Origin: Lithospermum erythrorhizon
Lineage: Eukaryota > Streptophyta > Magnoliopsida > Boraginales > Boraginaceae
Length of the DNA: 64,000 nt
Direction: 5' to 3'
NCBI GenBank assembly: GCA_019722365.1
Contig: JADFUC010001235.1
Coordinates: 62,001-126,000 of the forward strand
Shown here: in pieces, positions 1 through 12,680 of the stretch
Layout: every line of letters starts with the position of its first letter
How positions within the stretch are numbered: position 1 is the stretch's first letter
Notes under the pieces: model-generated
The model's database searches: none
Told to the model about the DNA's origin: nothing
Seen by the model: only the letters and a program-made list of their open reading frames with translations
Program-made: the position numbers and the translations under genes

Positions 1-479
1 AAACCATTTAATCATACCTATGTGATTGTGAGGAAGTAAGAGTTCCCGCAGTCAAGAAATGTGATGAGATGAAATCAGCAATACTGTCAATGGTGTTTTG
101 TTCAATAGTGAACACCGATTAGAGACCTGATATCGTCGTTTTAGGCGATAGGCGGGTTTCTTGTTTGAGTCCTTGGCTCAGACCTAGAAAACTTTATATT
201 GCAAATGGAATAAATTTATTCTTCCGTGGTAGTGATTAAATACATATATATATATATAATGATCATAGTTTGAAAAAAAATGATATATATTATTGAATTT
301 GAACCTTAAAATTCAAGCATTGTCTTACGTCCTACATCCGCTAAAATTAAGACATTTCAGCGTATCCTTAAGACTGGAACTATACATGTGCTTATCATGC
401 TTTCTTTGAGGTAGTGGTTTTGGTTAAAGGATGCGCTACATTATCGTGATCGGGAACCTTACATGAAACTAACGTCTCA

Positions 480-3400
480 CCATCGGTTATTTCTCAAGAC
501 CAAGATGATCTTTTTTGAGGCGATGCTTGGATGCATTGATGTGATCTTGGTTCGCTTGAAAGCAGGCTATTGCTCGGTGTTATCGCGATATAACTCCATT
601 TGGACGCTTTAATGCTAGTATTACTCGAGGATTCACTCAAGAATTTCTTGATCGTGAAGCCTCGCCCGGCGACCGAGAAGGCGCAGCCTGCTTTCAACCC
701 ATTTGTCGAGTCGACTCACGATTGCCTTCGCACTCTTGTACCACGGCTTAGGCAAAATACATAACCGATTGAGATCGGTTATCGTCTACATCGGTTTGAA
801 GCGGAATCGATGTAACCACATCGGTAACTTCATTGTCCCGCGTATACAAGGAGCGTATCTTTAGTCGCCGTAAGTACTTAAGTATGATCTTAGCATCCGG
901 TCTAGTGATTTTCACGGACATGATTGCTTGGCTTGATCTGTTTAGGCGTCGCGATGCGTCTAGGCACATGCGTAACATGGCCATGCAGCGGTGGATCTAT
1001 GGTGCATAGGAACATCTTCGTCTTTTCTATTAATTCCCCATTTGTTGAATGATCGGGCAGTGAGGAAGTAATATCTCATGGGGAGGTTTCCTTCTTGGAA
1101 TTATCCATCTTAAATCTTTTCCAACACTATCAATGATGTTTGGCTTAATCGATAAGCCTTTTAGATGGAATTTCTATGGATCTTAATTCAGAGAATAAAT
1201 TGAGCTTCTCTAAGTCTTTCATAGATAAACCTTATATAGCCATGACAGCAGTTCGAGAAGCATAGGTATGTCGTTTCCTATGATCGATGTAAATACACAT
1301 ACAGACTATAAAATCTGATATTTAACCATTAACCTCGCTTTACAAGAATATTCTTCGTTCCTAATGAACTTAAACTCTTTGATCGTGTCGATAAAGCGAA
1401 TTTCAACTTCTTGATGCTTAAGACATGTAAAACACGAAGGTTGTAATAAATGTACACGTCCATAAATGGATCTTTGTAGTTTACTTGCATGCATAGCAGG
1501 TCCATAGGACATGTAAAACCTAAGTTTGTGTCGTGTACCGTCTAACCCACATTTTCGTTAAGAAATGCAGGTCTTTACATCCATGCGCAAGATCTCGTAA
1601 TTCATAATAGGTAGCGATGGCACAAGATAATCGAATGGATTTAAACTTTATAAGCGGGGAGAAAGTTTCATCATAATCAATTCCTTAATTTATTTGAAAT
1701 ATTTATTTCTAATCGCACTTATAAACATGGACATTTCCATACGTATCCAGTTTGCTTTTAAAACCCATTTGCACTCGATAGGTCCTAGCACCTTGAATTA
1801 GATTCATCATTGTCCAAACATTATTTTGAATACGTTGAATCTATCAGTTTAATGGCTATAAACCATTCGTGAACACAGTTAATTTATTCGTATGAAGAAG
1901 GCTCGTCATTTCAATTAAAAAGCTTCCCATACCATCTATCGGGTTCTGGCGAGTTCTATCCGACCTCTGAGGTAGTGTGAGTCTCGATTGGCTCGATCTG
2001 AGTTTTCTGTGGATCAGAGTTGAACTTCCTTTATATAGAGAACCGCCTCACGATGTGAATCGGTCGCGTTCTCGACGTTGAGCTCACCATTCTTCTTCAA
2101 TATTCTCACTTATTTTTTGTATATCGCTAGGTATTCGCTGAGGAAAATGTCATCTACTGATAGAAATCTTGTTCGTACTTGAGGTAGAAATAATACCCTA
2201 TGGTTTTCTTTCGGATAACCAATTAAATAACATTTCTTAGATTTGGATCCAAAGTTTGTCCTTGTTGATTTCTTGACATAAACCGCTGCCCAATCCTCGT
2301 GTGACTATCTTGGGGCCGGTTTGAACCACATCGTAATAGGGTCTTAAGTTTAGTTGGACATTTGTTTGAGTGTGCATGGAAGTTTGTAATGCTTATCCCC
2401 AGCGGCGCTTGGTCGGATGTCTTCAACATAGATTAGACCATCCAGTAGTGTTGATTTATCCTTTGGATTCCACCGTTATATTTGAGGTGTTCGGAGAGGC
2501 CAAGGTTGTGTCTGATATCGCGCTCTTTAAGATGTGATTCGAATACGAGTTAAGTATTCTCACTGCAGCCGGTCGAAGAATCTTAATCATTTTATTGAAA
2601 TTTGGTTACCAACTAACAAAACTCTTTTTGTTTCAAAAGCCTCATTCTTATGCTTTAGTAGATATATGTAACCATATCTCTTTGTAATTAAATCGATGAA
2701 AGTGATGAAGCATGAGTAACCTCCTCACTTGGCAGACTATTCGTTGGTCGCATGCATCAATTTCTATGATACCCAATAAATCGGTTTATTACTTTCCATT
2801 TCGTTCGGTGAAGGTGACTTCGTCATCTTTACTTTAACAAGCATGATTTGCATTACGTCATGGTTGAAGCAGGATGATGTCAAAATTCCATCAGCGTGTA
2901 ATTTCTTAATCATTTATCGACATGTGACCCAGTGCGATGCCACGGATAGGAGGGATTGAGTCGTTGACATTCTCTTTATATTGTAGGTCTCAACGTTTGT
3001 ATCCAATATAGAGACCATTAAATGAGATGTCGTACCATAAACTATACTATTTAGAAGGTAATGAAACATCCATTTTCTGCTAATCGAAAAGTAATAACTC
3101 ATCGTTTCTAGTTGTGGCGGGAAATGATGTTTACCTTTCAGTAGGTACGTTGTAGACATTGGTTTGAGTACCATTCACATTTAGTAGCCCGATCCTGTGA
3201 TAATGGCCGCAACTTTGCTCCGTTGCCTACCCGAATTACTCGTCTCGTACTACCTTTTTTGATACGTAGATCTTTGTTTTGCAAGTAGCAGGTGCCGTAA
3301 ATCGATTGTCAGCCCATTTGTTAGAAAGTGAAGAATCTAGTGATCTACATAAATATATGATTTGAGTGGTAGAAATACTACTCATCGTCTGCGCCATGTA

Positions 3401-3480
3401 TTTATTGTCATTCCATGATTCGTTTTGTATCATGAGCGGATGAAGTACCGTCATGTGCGTTTCTCAAAAGTGGAAGCCGG
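480..3480 (-). pseudogene. Copia pol remnant (protease side, integrase, RT, RNase H)
   Basis: Translated fragments on the minus strand follow plant copia pol from right to left. Around 2914-3174 the GAG-pre-integrase region reads IVYGTTSHL then ILDTNVETYNIKRM. Around 2600-2710 the integrase reads KRYGYIYLLKHKNEAFE. At about 2220-2270 is the post-integrase string KSKKCYLIGYPKEN. At 1306-1512 the reverse transcriptase reads KLQRSIYG and later IKEFKFIRNEEYSC. At 748-984 the region before RNase H reads ILKYLRRLKIRSLY and DVDDNRSQS. At 494-697 the RNase H end reads SSEPRSHQ. Each fragment is in a different frame with stops between. Assignment as copia pol is firm; exact domain edges are not. Confidence 0.8.
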
Positions 3481-5504
3481 AGTATATTAAAGTTATTATT
3501 CGTAGAAATTTATTAGTATAATGAAGATATGTAAAAAATAATATAGCTTAAGTTATTCATGTCATAATTAGTAATTCTTAAAATCATATAATTGAATTAA
3601 TACTTATGCTTACAATCCAGCCCCAACAACAGTATACAATCTTAAATAATTGCAATCAGGCAGTAGCGTCATTTCGACTCCCAATCGCATGGTAGGTGCG
3701 CGTCGCCCCAATCATGACTTCTCGTGACTCTTGGCGTCACTAAAGTTCATCTTAGGCGTATTAGTGACCTCTTTTTGTCAGCAGACTGAGTCACGCACTT
3801 GAAAATCACCGTTCAGTAACCCAATGCCGATATAGAGTATGGTTGGATGTTTGCCAGCCCCGAGTCTGCGCTGAGAGCGTATAAACACCCACGTTGGAAA
3901 AAGAGCCTTAAACGCGTCGTCTACTAATCCGATTGGAGTCACACATAAATGACACTCAAATCAACTTTAGAGTTCGTATGATACTACTTAATTTATGGTG
4001 GAATTAGTTATATTTAACCGGTTTTGTAATTAAGTTAAGCATATATACCATATGGCGCTCATATATAACATAAATTCTTAGCATAAAATATAACACTGAC
4101 AAGACTTGTGATATGACCCATTTCGTTTTGTCCTCATTCGCGTGCTTTCATTTGAGAAACTTCCCGATGGAGTCATTACGTCACAGAATTGCCAAGTCAG
4201 CCTTGTTTAACGATAGAGTTCTTATAGGATGGCTTGAAAAAGAAGATGCGTCTTGATGGTATGAGTAGTCTCAAATCAAATCATATCGAAGCATATCGCT
4301 TACCTTTTCACACACATTTTTTGCGGTGCGGGTATTACATCGTCGTTCATTTATCGATAATAGTAATTTAAAGCATGTTATTATAATGGACAAAACAATA
4401 TTTTAAAAAGCACATAAATAATCTAAATAAATATATGTCATCTATATTCATCCAAATGAAATATATAATTTAATTGCGTAAAATTAATAAAATATTCACT
4501 TGAATTATTTTAAATATTTTAACAATTAATATTAAATAATAAGTATTTTTCAAAATACTATTTATTTAATTTACAGTTTTAATAAAATTTAATTTCAGAT
4601 TACATGTTATTAAGAAACTTCAATTATCAAATAATAATGGATTTCTAATTAAATCAATTTGAACTATTAAATCTAATCAAATTAGAATTAATTAATTAAC
4701 AATTTTTATTTTCATTGAATATCAAATATCAATAAAATAACTTCTAATTGAATTAGAACTATTAAAAGTAGTTAAATTAAATTAATTAAACTAATTTCCA
4801 ACTTGAAATTAATTTAAAATAATTATAATTAATATCGAAGTATTAATTTGAGCAAAATAGGCCTTAATCAAATTAAAACTGACCATAAACCAAATGAGCT
4901 GACATGAGTCCCGGTAGGTGAACCAGGAAGCTTGTCAATTGCTTGACGAGCGTCCGACCTAGCAGCCAAAATAGATTTTGGCGCTAAACTACGACGAAAT
5001 AGTTGACATCACGGTTGTTGATAGGTGGCGTGTCAGATGGCGTGGAAGATGGCGACATGTTGACCACGTGGGCTGGCGTGGCGTGATGGTTGACTTTCGG
5101 TCAAACCGGAGTCAACTTCGATCAATCGCGGTGACTGTTTGACCGAGTTAGCTGTCAGCGGGTTGACTAATGGCGTCATTGTTGAAACTTCGTGTTGACT
5201 CTCTTAGGGCTTAATAAATGCTGACGGCGTCACTTCTGCGGTTCCGTAATAGTTCTTTTACGATAGTTAGTTTTTAATTGATTCGAAATCAGCCCGATAT
5301 AAATGTTTCTTGAAAGAATTCCCGAGAATATTTCATAGAAAATCCGAAAAAAATATTTACGATTTAATAACAATTTGTCATATTTAATTATTTAGTTAAC
5401 ATCTTACATAATCTAAATTAAAATTATCTAATTAATTCTAACACATAAAATTTGATTGATAATACATAAATATTTTCATGCATTTAATTGTAATTAAATT
5501 CATG
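3481..5504 (-). other. Probable gag/leader part of the copia element; no readable protein
   Basis: This lies between the PBS and the protease-side fragments, where gag belongs. I could not read a gag domain. The stretch 4380-4860 is extremely AT-rich and has no open frame. The stretch 4960-5215 is GC-richer and packed with TTGAC/GTCAA pentamers. Either could be a foreign insert. Confidence 0.4.
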
Positions 5505-5522
5505 CTTGGCTCGTGATGCAGC
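5505..5522 (-). other. Degenerate primer-binding site of the copia element
   Basis: Read on the minus strand, the bases next to the LTR end are TGCATCACGAGCCAAG. This is a damaged match to the initiator-methionine tRNA complement used by many plant LTR elements (TGGTATCAGAGCCA). Its place directly inside the LTR supports the call and sets the element on the minus strand. Confidence 0.6.
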
Positions 5523-6362
5523 TGTTAGGTTTCTGGATCAAAATAACAATTACAAATAACGGTAATCATTCTACGAATATGGTAAAACAATAACATACAA
5601 TGTCTACCTTTCTTGAGAATTTGCGGTGGAATAAATCGGGGAGACAAGGCAATCAATGTAGACCTACATAAGAATAATCAGCGCGGCAGTATGACGAACC
5701 TCCATGAGAAACTTTCTTAGAGCTCTTTAAAATATTAAATTAAAATGAGGTTGGGCAGAGAAAAATTCCAGAGAGATTTTTCACCTACTAATCGTAGGAT
5801 GTAGGGGAGAGAATTTACCTTGAGAGTTGAAAGAATTGATGCTTGAGTGATTTCGTACAAATCATGACGCTTTATATAGGCATGAATGTCACTGCAGGCA
5901 TAAAAGAGAGTTAACAAAAAGCTGCTTGCCTTTCGCTTACTTGAGTTAGTCGAACCCAGACAAAGTTGGAACCTTCCACCTATTATCCTAAAATCAGTAT
6001 CTTGTGTGGAAAGAAGATATTCCATGACATTCACCATAGATCTGTTTGATAGATTATGGGATGTATTCCAACTATTGGAATTTCGTCCTAATATTCTGTG
6101 CAGTTATATTTTAGACCCCGAAGTTATAATTAAATTATAGATTTCGTTGTTGTGTGTGACCTCTTGAGCCGATCGAAATTAGCAATATATTGGTATGTTA
6201 ATCGAACATCATATTAATATATAGATTATGACAGGACCTAGTAAAATATATCATGGCCTTGATTTAATCGGAGTTACCTAATATATTAATTATCGGCAGT
6301 TGTACAATTTAATTGTTCAATGGGCATATATTTATGAGATATAGATCTACGTGTTTCCAACA
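5523..6362 (-). repeat. 5' LTR of the copia element
   Basis: On the minus strand the segment starts TGTTGGAAACACG and ends CTAACA. That is the usual TG...CA form, with a very common copia LTR start. It is about 840 bp and borders the PBS at its inner end. A 100-codon open frame inside it (5735-6037) has no recognisable domain and I regard it as chance. Confidence 0.65.
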
Positions 6363-6526
6363 TCTGTAGTCACGTAGTGAGCTTAAAAATTATTCTTCGC
6401 ATTTATTTAAAATAATATTATATTGGCATTTTGTTAGTGACATGTACTATTTAGGAGGATTACCTTGTGTTGTTTCTCCTAAAATAGAAAAATAAAATTT
6501 GATCTAGATAGTTTGGATAGTGAAAT

Positions 6527-9137
6527 TGTAACTTGACCCGCCCAGGTGGCCATACAGTGAGAGTCATTAAAATCAGGAACACAGTCATGCAATAGATGGA
6601 CATTCGGTTTAAAATCTGATTCGTTTAAATCCGAAAATGTGATCCTGATCAGTTTCCCCAAATCAAAAGCAGTTTTTAAAATTTATAATCAATAAATTTG
6701 ATATCAGCTTAATGAGCCATATATATATACACAAGATATCCCAAAATAAAGTAATGCGGCAAGGCTACAACCCGAATGATAAATGCGTATCCTGAATACA
6801 AAATAATGACGGTAAATGAGGCTAAAGTTTAAAAAGGAAAAATACAACAGTCAAACGGTTGTGGCCATCCATCCCATTTGTGAGGATCCTCTGCCACCCG
6901 ATGCTCACTGGCCACTCGGAACAAAACTCTCAAACGACCTCTTAGGTACAGTAGCGTCTGTCGACTGTATGAAATGAAATGTCGCCCAATGCGAAAAGGG
7001 GTGTAAGCGCGAGGCTTAGTGAAACAACGGGGTAGACTTACCATGCAGGCAGAGTCGATCAATAATATAATAGTCAAATATGAATAAAATACATATATCG
7101 AGGACTACCTAAAAGGTCGTACAACATAATTCATGAAATACGAACATCATGAAGATATAATAGAAGGTTCGTATTACAATTTCATAAAGAAATCGGTAAG
7201 GCTTCAGCAACTGGCTAAAAACTCTAGTCATTAAACCTCACATCTCATATCCCATGATATACCATCCTCTAATCTTTGCATATACTCAATCCGTCTACTG
7301 CGGGGAATCATTGTCAATCATCACAACTTATACCCCGCGGTATAAGGCCAAGCCGCTTATCTTAACGAAGTATAGGCGCATGTTTTATCTTAGCAAGTAT
7401 AAGGCGCGTCGCTCGTACACTAAGTACAAGGCACAAGCTCTTATACACTAAGTATAAGGCACACATTCCATTATCACCCAGGTAGTATATGAGACCCATG
7501 ACAAATATGTGTCAAAAGACATTTTCTTATGCAGTATAAGGCCAAACCATGTATACCGTAATATAGGGCAATGGAAATGATACTGACAAAGCGATCAAAG
7601 AAGTCATACGCTTATACCAGTATAAGGCTAAACCATGTATGCAGTATAGACGATAAATCGCATTCTATCATGAGGAAGGAGAGTCGCTGTCCTCTGTCCG
7701 TATGAGATTATTGCGATACTCGAGTCGCTCGAGTCATGGGTAACCTAACCATCTACCTCTCAATAACTTGACTACTCTGCTCACAAGCAATATCGGCCTT
7801 GACTAAAATACATGATAAGTAGCGAACCTGATCGCCAAAAGGCCACGAGAAATCATAAGTGCCGACAAGAATACGAAATCAGAAACTATAGTTTGGGGTT
7901 GACTATTCTTTACCTCAAGCGTGCCAGCGCCCGCAGATATAATCACATAATCATATAACAATTACGTGTATCATTTCTCGTATGTCATGTGACATATCTC
8001 GTTCTCCGTAATCATGTAACATGTATCATTCTCACATAATCATATCCGCAATAACATGTTCACACCATTTACCCAAAGTAAGTGCATTAGTAACACCATT
8101 GAGATAAGTATATACCTATATTTGTATTTCTGTGAAACGCCGCGAAAAACAATCAATTCGCTTTGCCACTTTCCCACGATCGCGCCTAAACAACACCCAG
8201 GAAAGTATAATCAAGACCTACTACTATACGGCGTTCTAGAAGATACATAACCAACTCTTAGAAATATCTGGCAGTCTGTGGATAAACTATCAATTATAAT
8301 CCCGTGGTATGACCGAATCGATTCCGCTAAATTTACGTCTTATCGCTTTCGTTACAAATCGACTTATAAGTTATTCTTGTCGTCAAGTCCATAGCAACAA
8401 TCATACTCCGAAATATCGATTATAAGCTGTTTGGAGATTTACCTTTTATTGCGCCGCTAATCGATTTTAAATCGCCAATTTAACGTAGTAACAACTATAA
8501 TAAGATTGATATAACCTCCCTACATTTAAAGTCTTATAAAATATCCACATAAAAAGTCAACCGAAAACCTAAAAAGTCCAACTCAGCCATGCGTCACCGA
8601 CGATCTACAAATCACGAATTCATCGCTCGAATCGTCCACAGAACCGCAACCAACTAAGATTTATCATAAAATTCCATTATGGAAAAGTCAACTAAAGTCA
8701 ACTATGTCAAAGTGAAATATCACCAGAGGCTTTGTTCTTAAGAAAGAGATGATGGGAGAAACGATATTCAAACCGATCGCAGGTTGAAGCGACAATCGAA
8801 GAGAGAAATGAAAATGAAAATTTTTAAGAGGAGGGTGAATATTTAAGCCAAAACATGAAAATTGTTGTTGAAGTGTTTGATAATGATGATGTGGAAGATA
8901 AACTGACTAGATATTTAAAAACTTCGAGTCAGATTCGGTTTCGGTTAATTTCTCAACATCGTGCTTAAATCTCCATGAACCCGATTCAAAGATAAAATAT
9001 TTGCATGGCAAAACTAAGTATAAATGAAATTCGGCTAAAAATTTTCTGATAATATTATCGCCGAGATTATTTAAAATATCCCCAAGGTCCCTTGTAAATA
9101 GAAAATTTAAATTTTTTTTTTCGTAACGGGTTATTAC
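6527..9137 (-). repeat. Ty3/gypsy solo LTR, minus strand
   Basis: In reverse this 2.6-kb segment aligns along its length with the LTRs of element A at 10126 and 15040. It shares the start GTAATAACCC(G)TTACG followed by a long A run, the TTGACTTT motifs (8560-8710 reversed), the GTATAAGGC/GCGTGCGG-type repeats (7325-7640), the GGGCGACATTT box (about 6980) and the end GGCGGGTCAAGTTACA. The pentamer GAAAT occurs at both flanks (6522-6526 and 9138-9142), as expected for a 5-bp target duplication. No internal region adjoins it, so LTR-LTR recombination probably left a solo LTR. One terminal base is ambiguous. Confidence 0.75.
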
Positions 9138-10125
9138 GAAATACCTTTGAAAATAAAAAATTATAAACATCACGCTTCTTGTTGGTGAAGTAAAAAGATC
9201 ATACAATATAGTTTGATCTAAAGTATAAAATGTAAAAATATTTTTTTATTCAATTTTACTTTAAATATTTTTGTATTAATCCCATAATATTATGTAGTAC
9301 TAAAACAAAGATATATGTTTATTAAAAGTTCTTAGAATACAAAAAAATAAGTATTGAACTTATTTAATATAGGACTCCGTAGTATTTTAATTCATACTTT
9401 GTAATTGGATTAGTTGATTAGAAATTAAAGTGTTTCCACGTAAAATGAAAGAAATTCTATTTCTCCCCAACCATATTTTGAGAAGTTTTATATTTATAAT
9501 ATATATTATTCTTTTTATAAAATGAAAAATTCTCTAACAAAATATTTATAAAATAGATGAAATTCCTTGTTCTATGAAATATTTTGGAAATGCTGATAAA
9601 TTGAAAATCTCTGCATAATAAATATACATTATAATGTAGACAACCTTTATATATATAATATTTTGTTGTACCATAGCAAATATATATTTTCATTAAAAGA
9701 TGTCAGAATAATAAAATGATAGAAAGTGTTAGAATAAAATGATGGAAAGATGTTAGAATAAAATGATAAACTTTACATCTAATTTAACCATGTAACTATT
9801 GAAATTATTTAATGTAGAAATTTTTACTTCATATTAAGTATGTACTTATTATATGTGTATTAATGCTTTGTAATTAGTTTAGTTGGTGGAGGTAAAATAG
9901 TGCTTGTAAGGAAAAGCACTTAAAGTTTTAATACACATTTCATATATAGATATAGATAGACATAAATATGAAACTAAAGTGTAATTAAATACTTAAATTT
10001 TAACTTTAGGTAATTAACACTATTAATATGTGACTTACTTGAAATTTGTTAAAGAGTACAAAAAGGCTATAAGGATTTATGATATAAATGAAACATCCAC
10101 GAATGAGAATGTTATAGTGACTACT
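9138..10125. other. AT-rich intergenic DNA
   Basis: No supportable gene. Short tandem repeats of GAAAGATGTTAGAATAAAATGAT type occur at 9700-9775. Two similar stretches around 9370-9440 and 9860-9935 (both with CTTTGTAATT followed by TTAGTTG) suggest an old local duplication. Confidence 0.5.
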
Positions 10126-12655
10126 TGTAATAACACGTTACAAAAAAAAAAAAAAAAAATTTAAATTTTTGATTCGGTGGGACCAGAATAGTATAATTTT
10201 TCTCGATGATAATATTATTTACGTGAAAAGCTTTTGAGCAATTTCATTTATAATTTAGTAGTGTTTGCGTGAGATAATTTTATCTTTGAAAATCGGGTTA
10301 GAGTGGAGATTTAAGTGCGATAAGCGGAAATTAACGGCAGAGCGGGACTCGAGTTTTTTAAAATATCTAATCATGCCCCCTCATCATCATCATACTTGTC
10401 TCTTGCTTACTCACTTTGATGGCGAGACCCCGAAGTGAAGCAGGCAAAATTTTTTCTCTTGAATTTATTGTTGCGTATAAACATCCTCAGTTGGTTGCTA
10501 AGACTTTATCGCCTTTCACTGCAATTTGAGGTAAGAATTGGGTTTGATGGATTTTTCTTGGTTGACTTTTAGTTGACTTTTCCATAATTGAATTTTATGA
10601 TAATCTTAGTTGGTTATGGGTTGTGGCGTATATATGTGATGAATTCGTGATTAGAGCTCGTCGAGGGCGTTATGGTGAGTTGACTTTTGGGGTTCAGTTG
10701 ACTTTTAGGTGGATATTTTTATAAGACTTTAATGTCTTAGGAGGTTATATTGGGACCTTATTATAGTTGTTATGATGTTATATTTAATTGATTTAAAATT
10801 GATTAAAAGGATGTTATGTTGAAAAATTAAATTCCAAATTTAGTTATAGTGATATTTGAATGTAGGTTGTTAATTATGGAATTGATGATTAATTAGAATG
10901 ACTTATAAGTTGAGTTGTAGTGAGAAAGTAAGATGGAATTTAGCGGGGATCCCGATTAGGTTGTGTCAGATGGGATTATGGTCGATAGTTTATCCGTCGA
11001 GTTATACCATTTAGAGATAGTTTCTTTGAGAGTTAGTTGCAGTATCTTACAGAGCGGTATATAGTAGTAGGTGCTTGATTATACTTTACGGGTGTTGTTT
11101 GGCGTTGATCGTGGAAAGAGCGGTTACGATTGTCTTTCATGAAGGTTTGCGGTAGCTAGCGGAGGTAGTACTTATCTCCGCAATTATTACCTTCACGTCT
11201 TTACATGATTTGTGATATACATGTTAGCTGTGTTATGATTATGAGAATGATATCATGTAATTGTTGTGTTATGTGATTGTTACGTGGCACTTTGTCGGCA
11301 CTTATGATTTACGTGGCACTTGTGGCGCTTATGATTTGTGTGGCTTGTTGGCGATTGTGTTTGACTTTCTGATTGTGGGATGTTTTGGTATGTCTTTATT
11401 CTTGTTTGGGAGTAGAGTAGTTGTTGGGTTATGCATGAGTTTGAGGCCTTAGTGTCGGGGGTGACCTATAGTTGGGATTACTAGGATTAGGTGACTCGGC
11501 CTTGCGGGATATGTGACCTTGTGGCCACATACGGTATAGCGTGCGGTTTGAAAGCCTATACTACGGTATAGCGTGCGGTATGATTTTGTTTTTGATCATT
11601 TCTTGTGTGGGTAGCCGGTGTGGCCACATACGGTATAGCGTGCGGTATGGCCTTTCTGTTTTGATCCTTTCTTTGTGTCATTGGCCGGTGTGGCCCTATA
11701 CTACAGTATAGCGTGCGGTTTGGCCATACTACGGTATAGCGTGCGTATGAGTGGGATCGGATCGCTGTGTGTGCATTGTTGATGTGGCCTATCTTCTGGG
11801 TATAGCGTGCGGTGTACTGCTTTATAAGATGCGGTGTGCGCATACTTTATTGTATAAGTGCGGTTTTTGGCTTATATCTTTAGCGATTATAAGTGCGAGG
11901 TGATTATTGATTAATTTACATTCCTGCGGGTGGAAAGTTGGTATATGCGCATTAGAGGATGAGTATCTTGGTGGGATATGAGAGATAGGAGGTTTGATGA
12001 CTAGAGTTTTAGTCGTTGTTGAATCTATTGTTTCTTTACGAAATTGTGCTTCTTTGAACCTTGATATATCCTCATGTGTTATGTTTGAGATTTCTAGCAG
12101 ATTATGTTGTATGACTTGATTAGATAGTCTTGGATATATTTATATTATTCATATTTGATTATTAAATTATATTTATCTCGTTCAGTATGTGAGTTCAATG
12201 CTGTGTTAGATTCCTTCAAGCCTCATGAGAACTTCACGCCCCTTCATTATGGGCGGCGTTATCTTGGGGTTGGTGGCTAGTTAGGCCAGAGGCTGTTGGA
12301 GAGTGGCGTGATTCCAGTGTAGGCGAGGATCACTCGCGATCTCGTTGATGTGTTGTCGACCAGTTTTCATTGTTGTTTGCTTCTTTGAAATCTTAGCTTT
12401 ATGGTATTATTTTATTTGATTCTGATCGTATCATACATTGCCAGCCTTTCGGCATTCTTTCCTTTGGGATATGTTGTGTATATATTTATGGGTTGGTAGT
12501 TTGGTCGGTGATGGATTATAAAATTTTAAGCTGTCTTGGTGGAAGCGAGCACATTTGGATGAAGCGTTGTGTTTTTAAGCAATTAGATCCGTGAGTTTGG
12601 TGACGTGTTCGGTTTTCAATGACTCTTTCAGTGACCGACACAGGCGGTCGTTACA
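10126..12655 (+). repeat. 5' LTR of gypsy element A
   Basis: Starts TGTAATAACACGTTAC, followed by an 18-base A run, and ends GGCGGTCGTTACA next to the PBS. It contains two pairs of TTGACTTT boxes (10562-10720), a GAGGTAAG sequence at about 10528 that looks like a 5' splice site, a tandem set of GGTATAGCGTGCGGT units (11531-11815), and a GGGCGGC box near 12252. Confidence 0.8.
11531..11870 (+). repeat. Tandem GGTATAGCGTGCGGT units in LTR A
   Basis: Copies of the 15-mer, or close variants, start at about 11531, 11563, 11630, 11703, 11731 and 11799. They are spaced 28 to 74 bp apart, and GTATAAGTGCGG variants follow to 11870. The 3' LTR has the same set at about 16474, 16502, 16573, 16643, 16673 and 16741. 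Confidence 0.8.
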
Positions 12656-12663
12656 ATTCCCAC

Positions 12664-12680
12664 AGTATTATCGAGCTTAG
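12664..12680 (+). other. Degenerate PBS of element A
   Basis: The sequence AGTATTATCGAGCTTAG lies eight bases after the LTR end. It resembles the initiator-methionine tRNA complement TGGTATCAGAGC with one indel and some changes. Confidence 0.55.

Larger units (their letters stand above)
1..6362 (-). mobile_element. Ty1/copia LTR retrotransposon, broken, cut by the window start
   Basis: On the minus strand the order is LTR (5523-6362), PBS, a gag-like or spacer stretch, then protease/GAG-pre-integrase, integrase, reverse transcriptase and RNase H, ending near position 480. That is the Ty1/copia order (integrase before reverse transcriptase). Every domain is broken by stops and frameshifts, so no polyprotein can be made. 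I cannot match bases 1-480 to the LTR at 5523-6362, so the second LTR is probably off the window or lost. The lineage is uncertain; the pol resembles common plant copia polyproteins. Confidence 0.8.

Noticed and set aside
5735..6037. 100-codon open frame on the minus strand
   Set aside because: It lies inside the copia LTR, has no domain and is not continuous with gag.
7325..7640. Repeated CGCGGTATAAGGCC-like units considered as a CRISPR-like array
   Set aside because: Units are degenerate with variable spacing and match the internal array of the plant LTR in reverse. CRISPR is not expected in a plant nuclear genome.
10141..10159. Poly-A run taken as a LINE or retrogene tail
   Set aside because: The same A run occurs at 15051 and, reversed, near 9110, so it is part of the LTR start.
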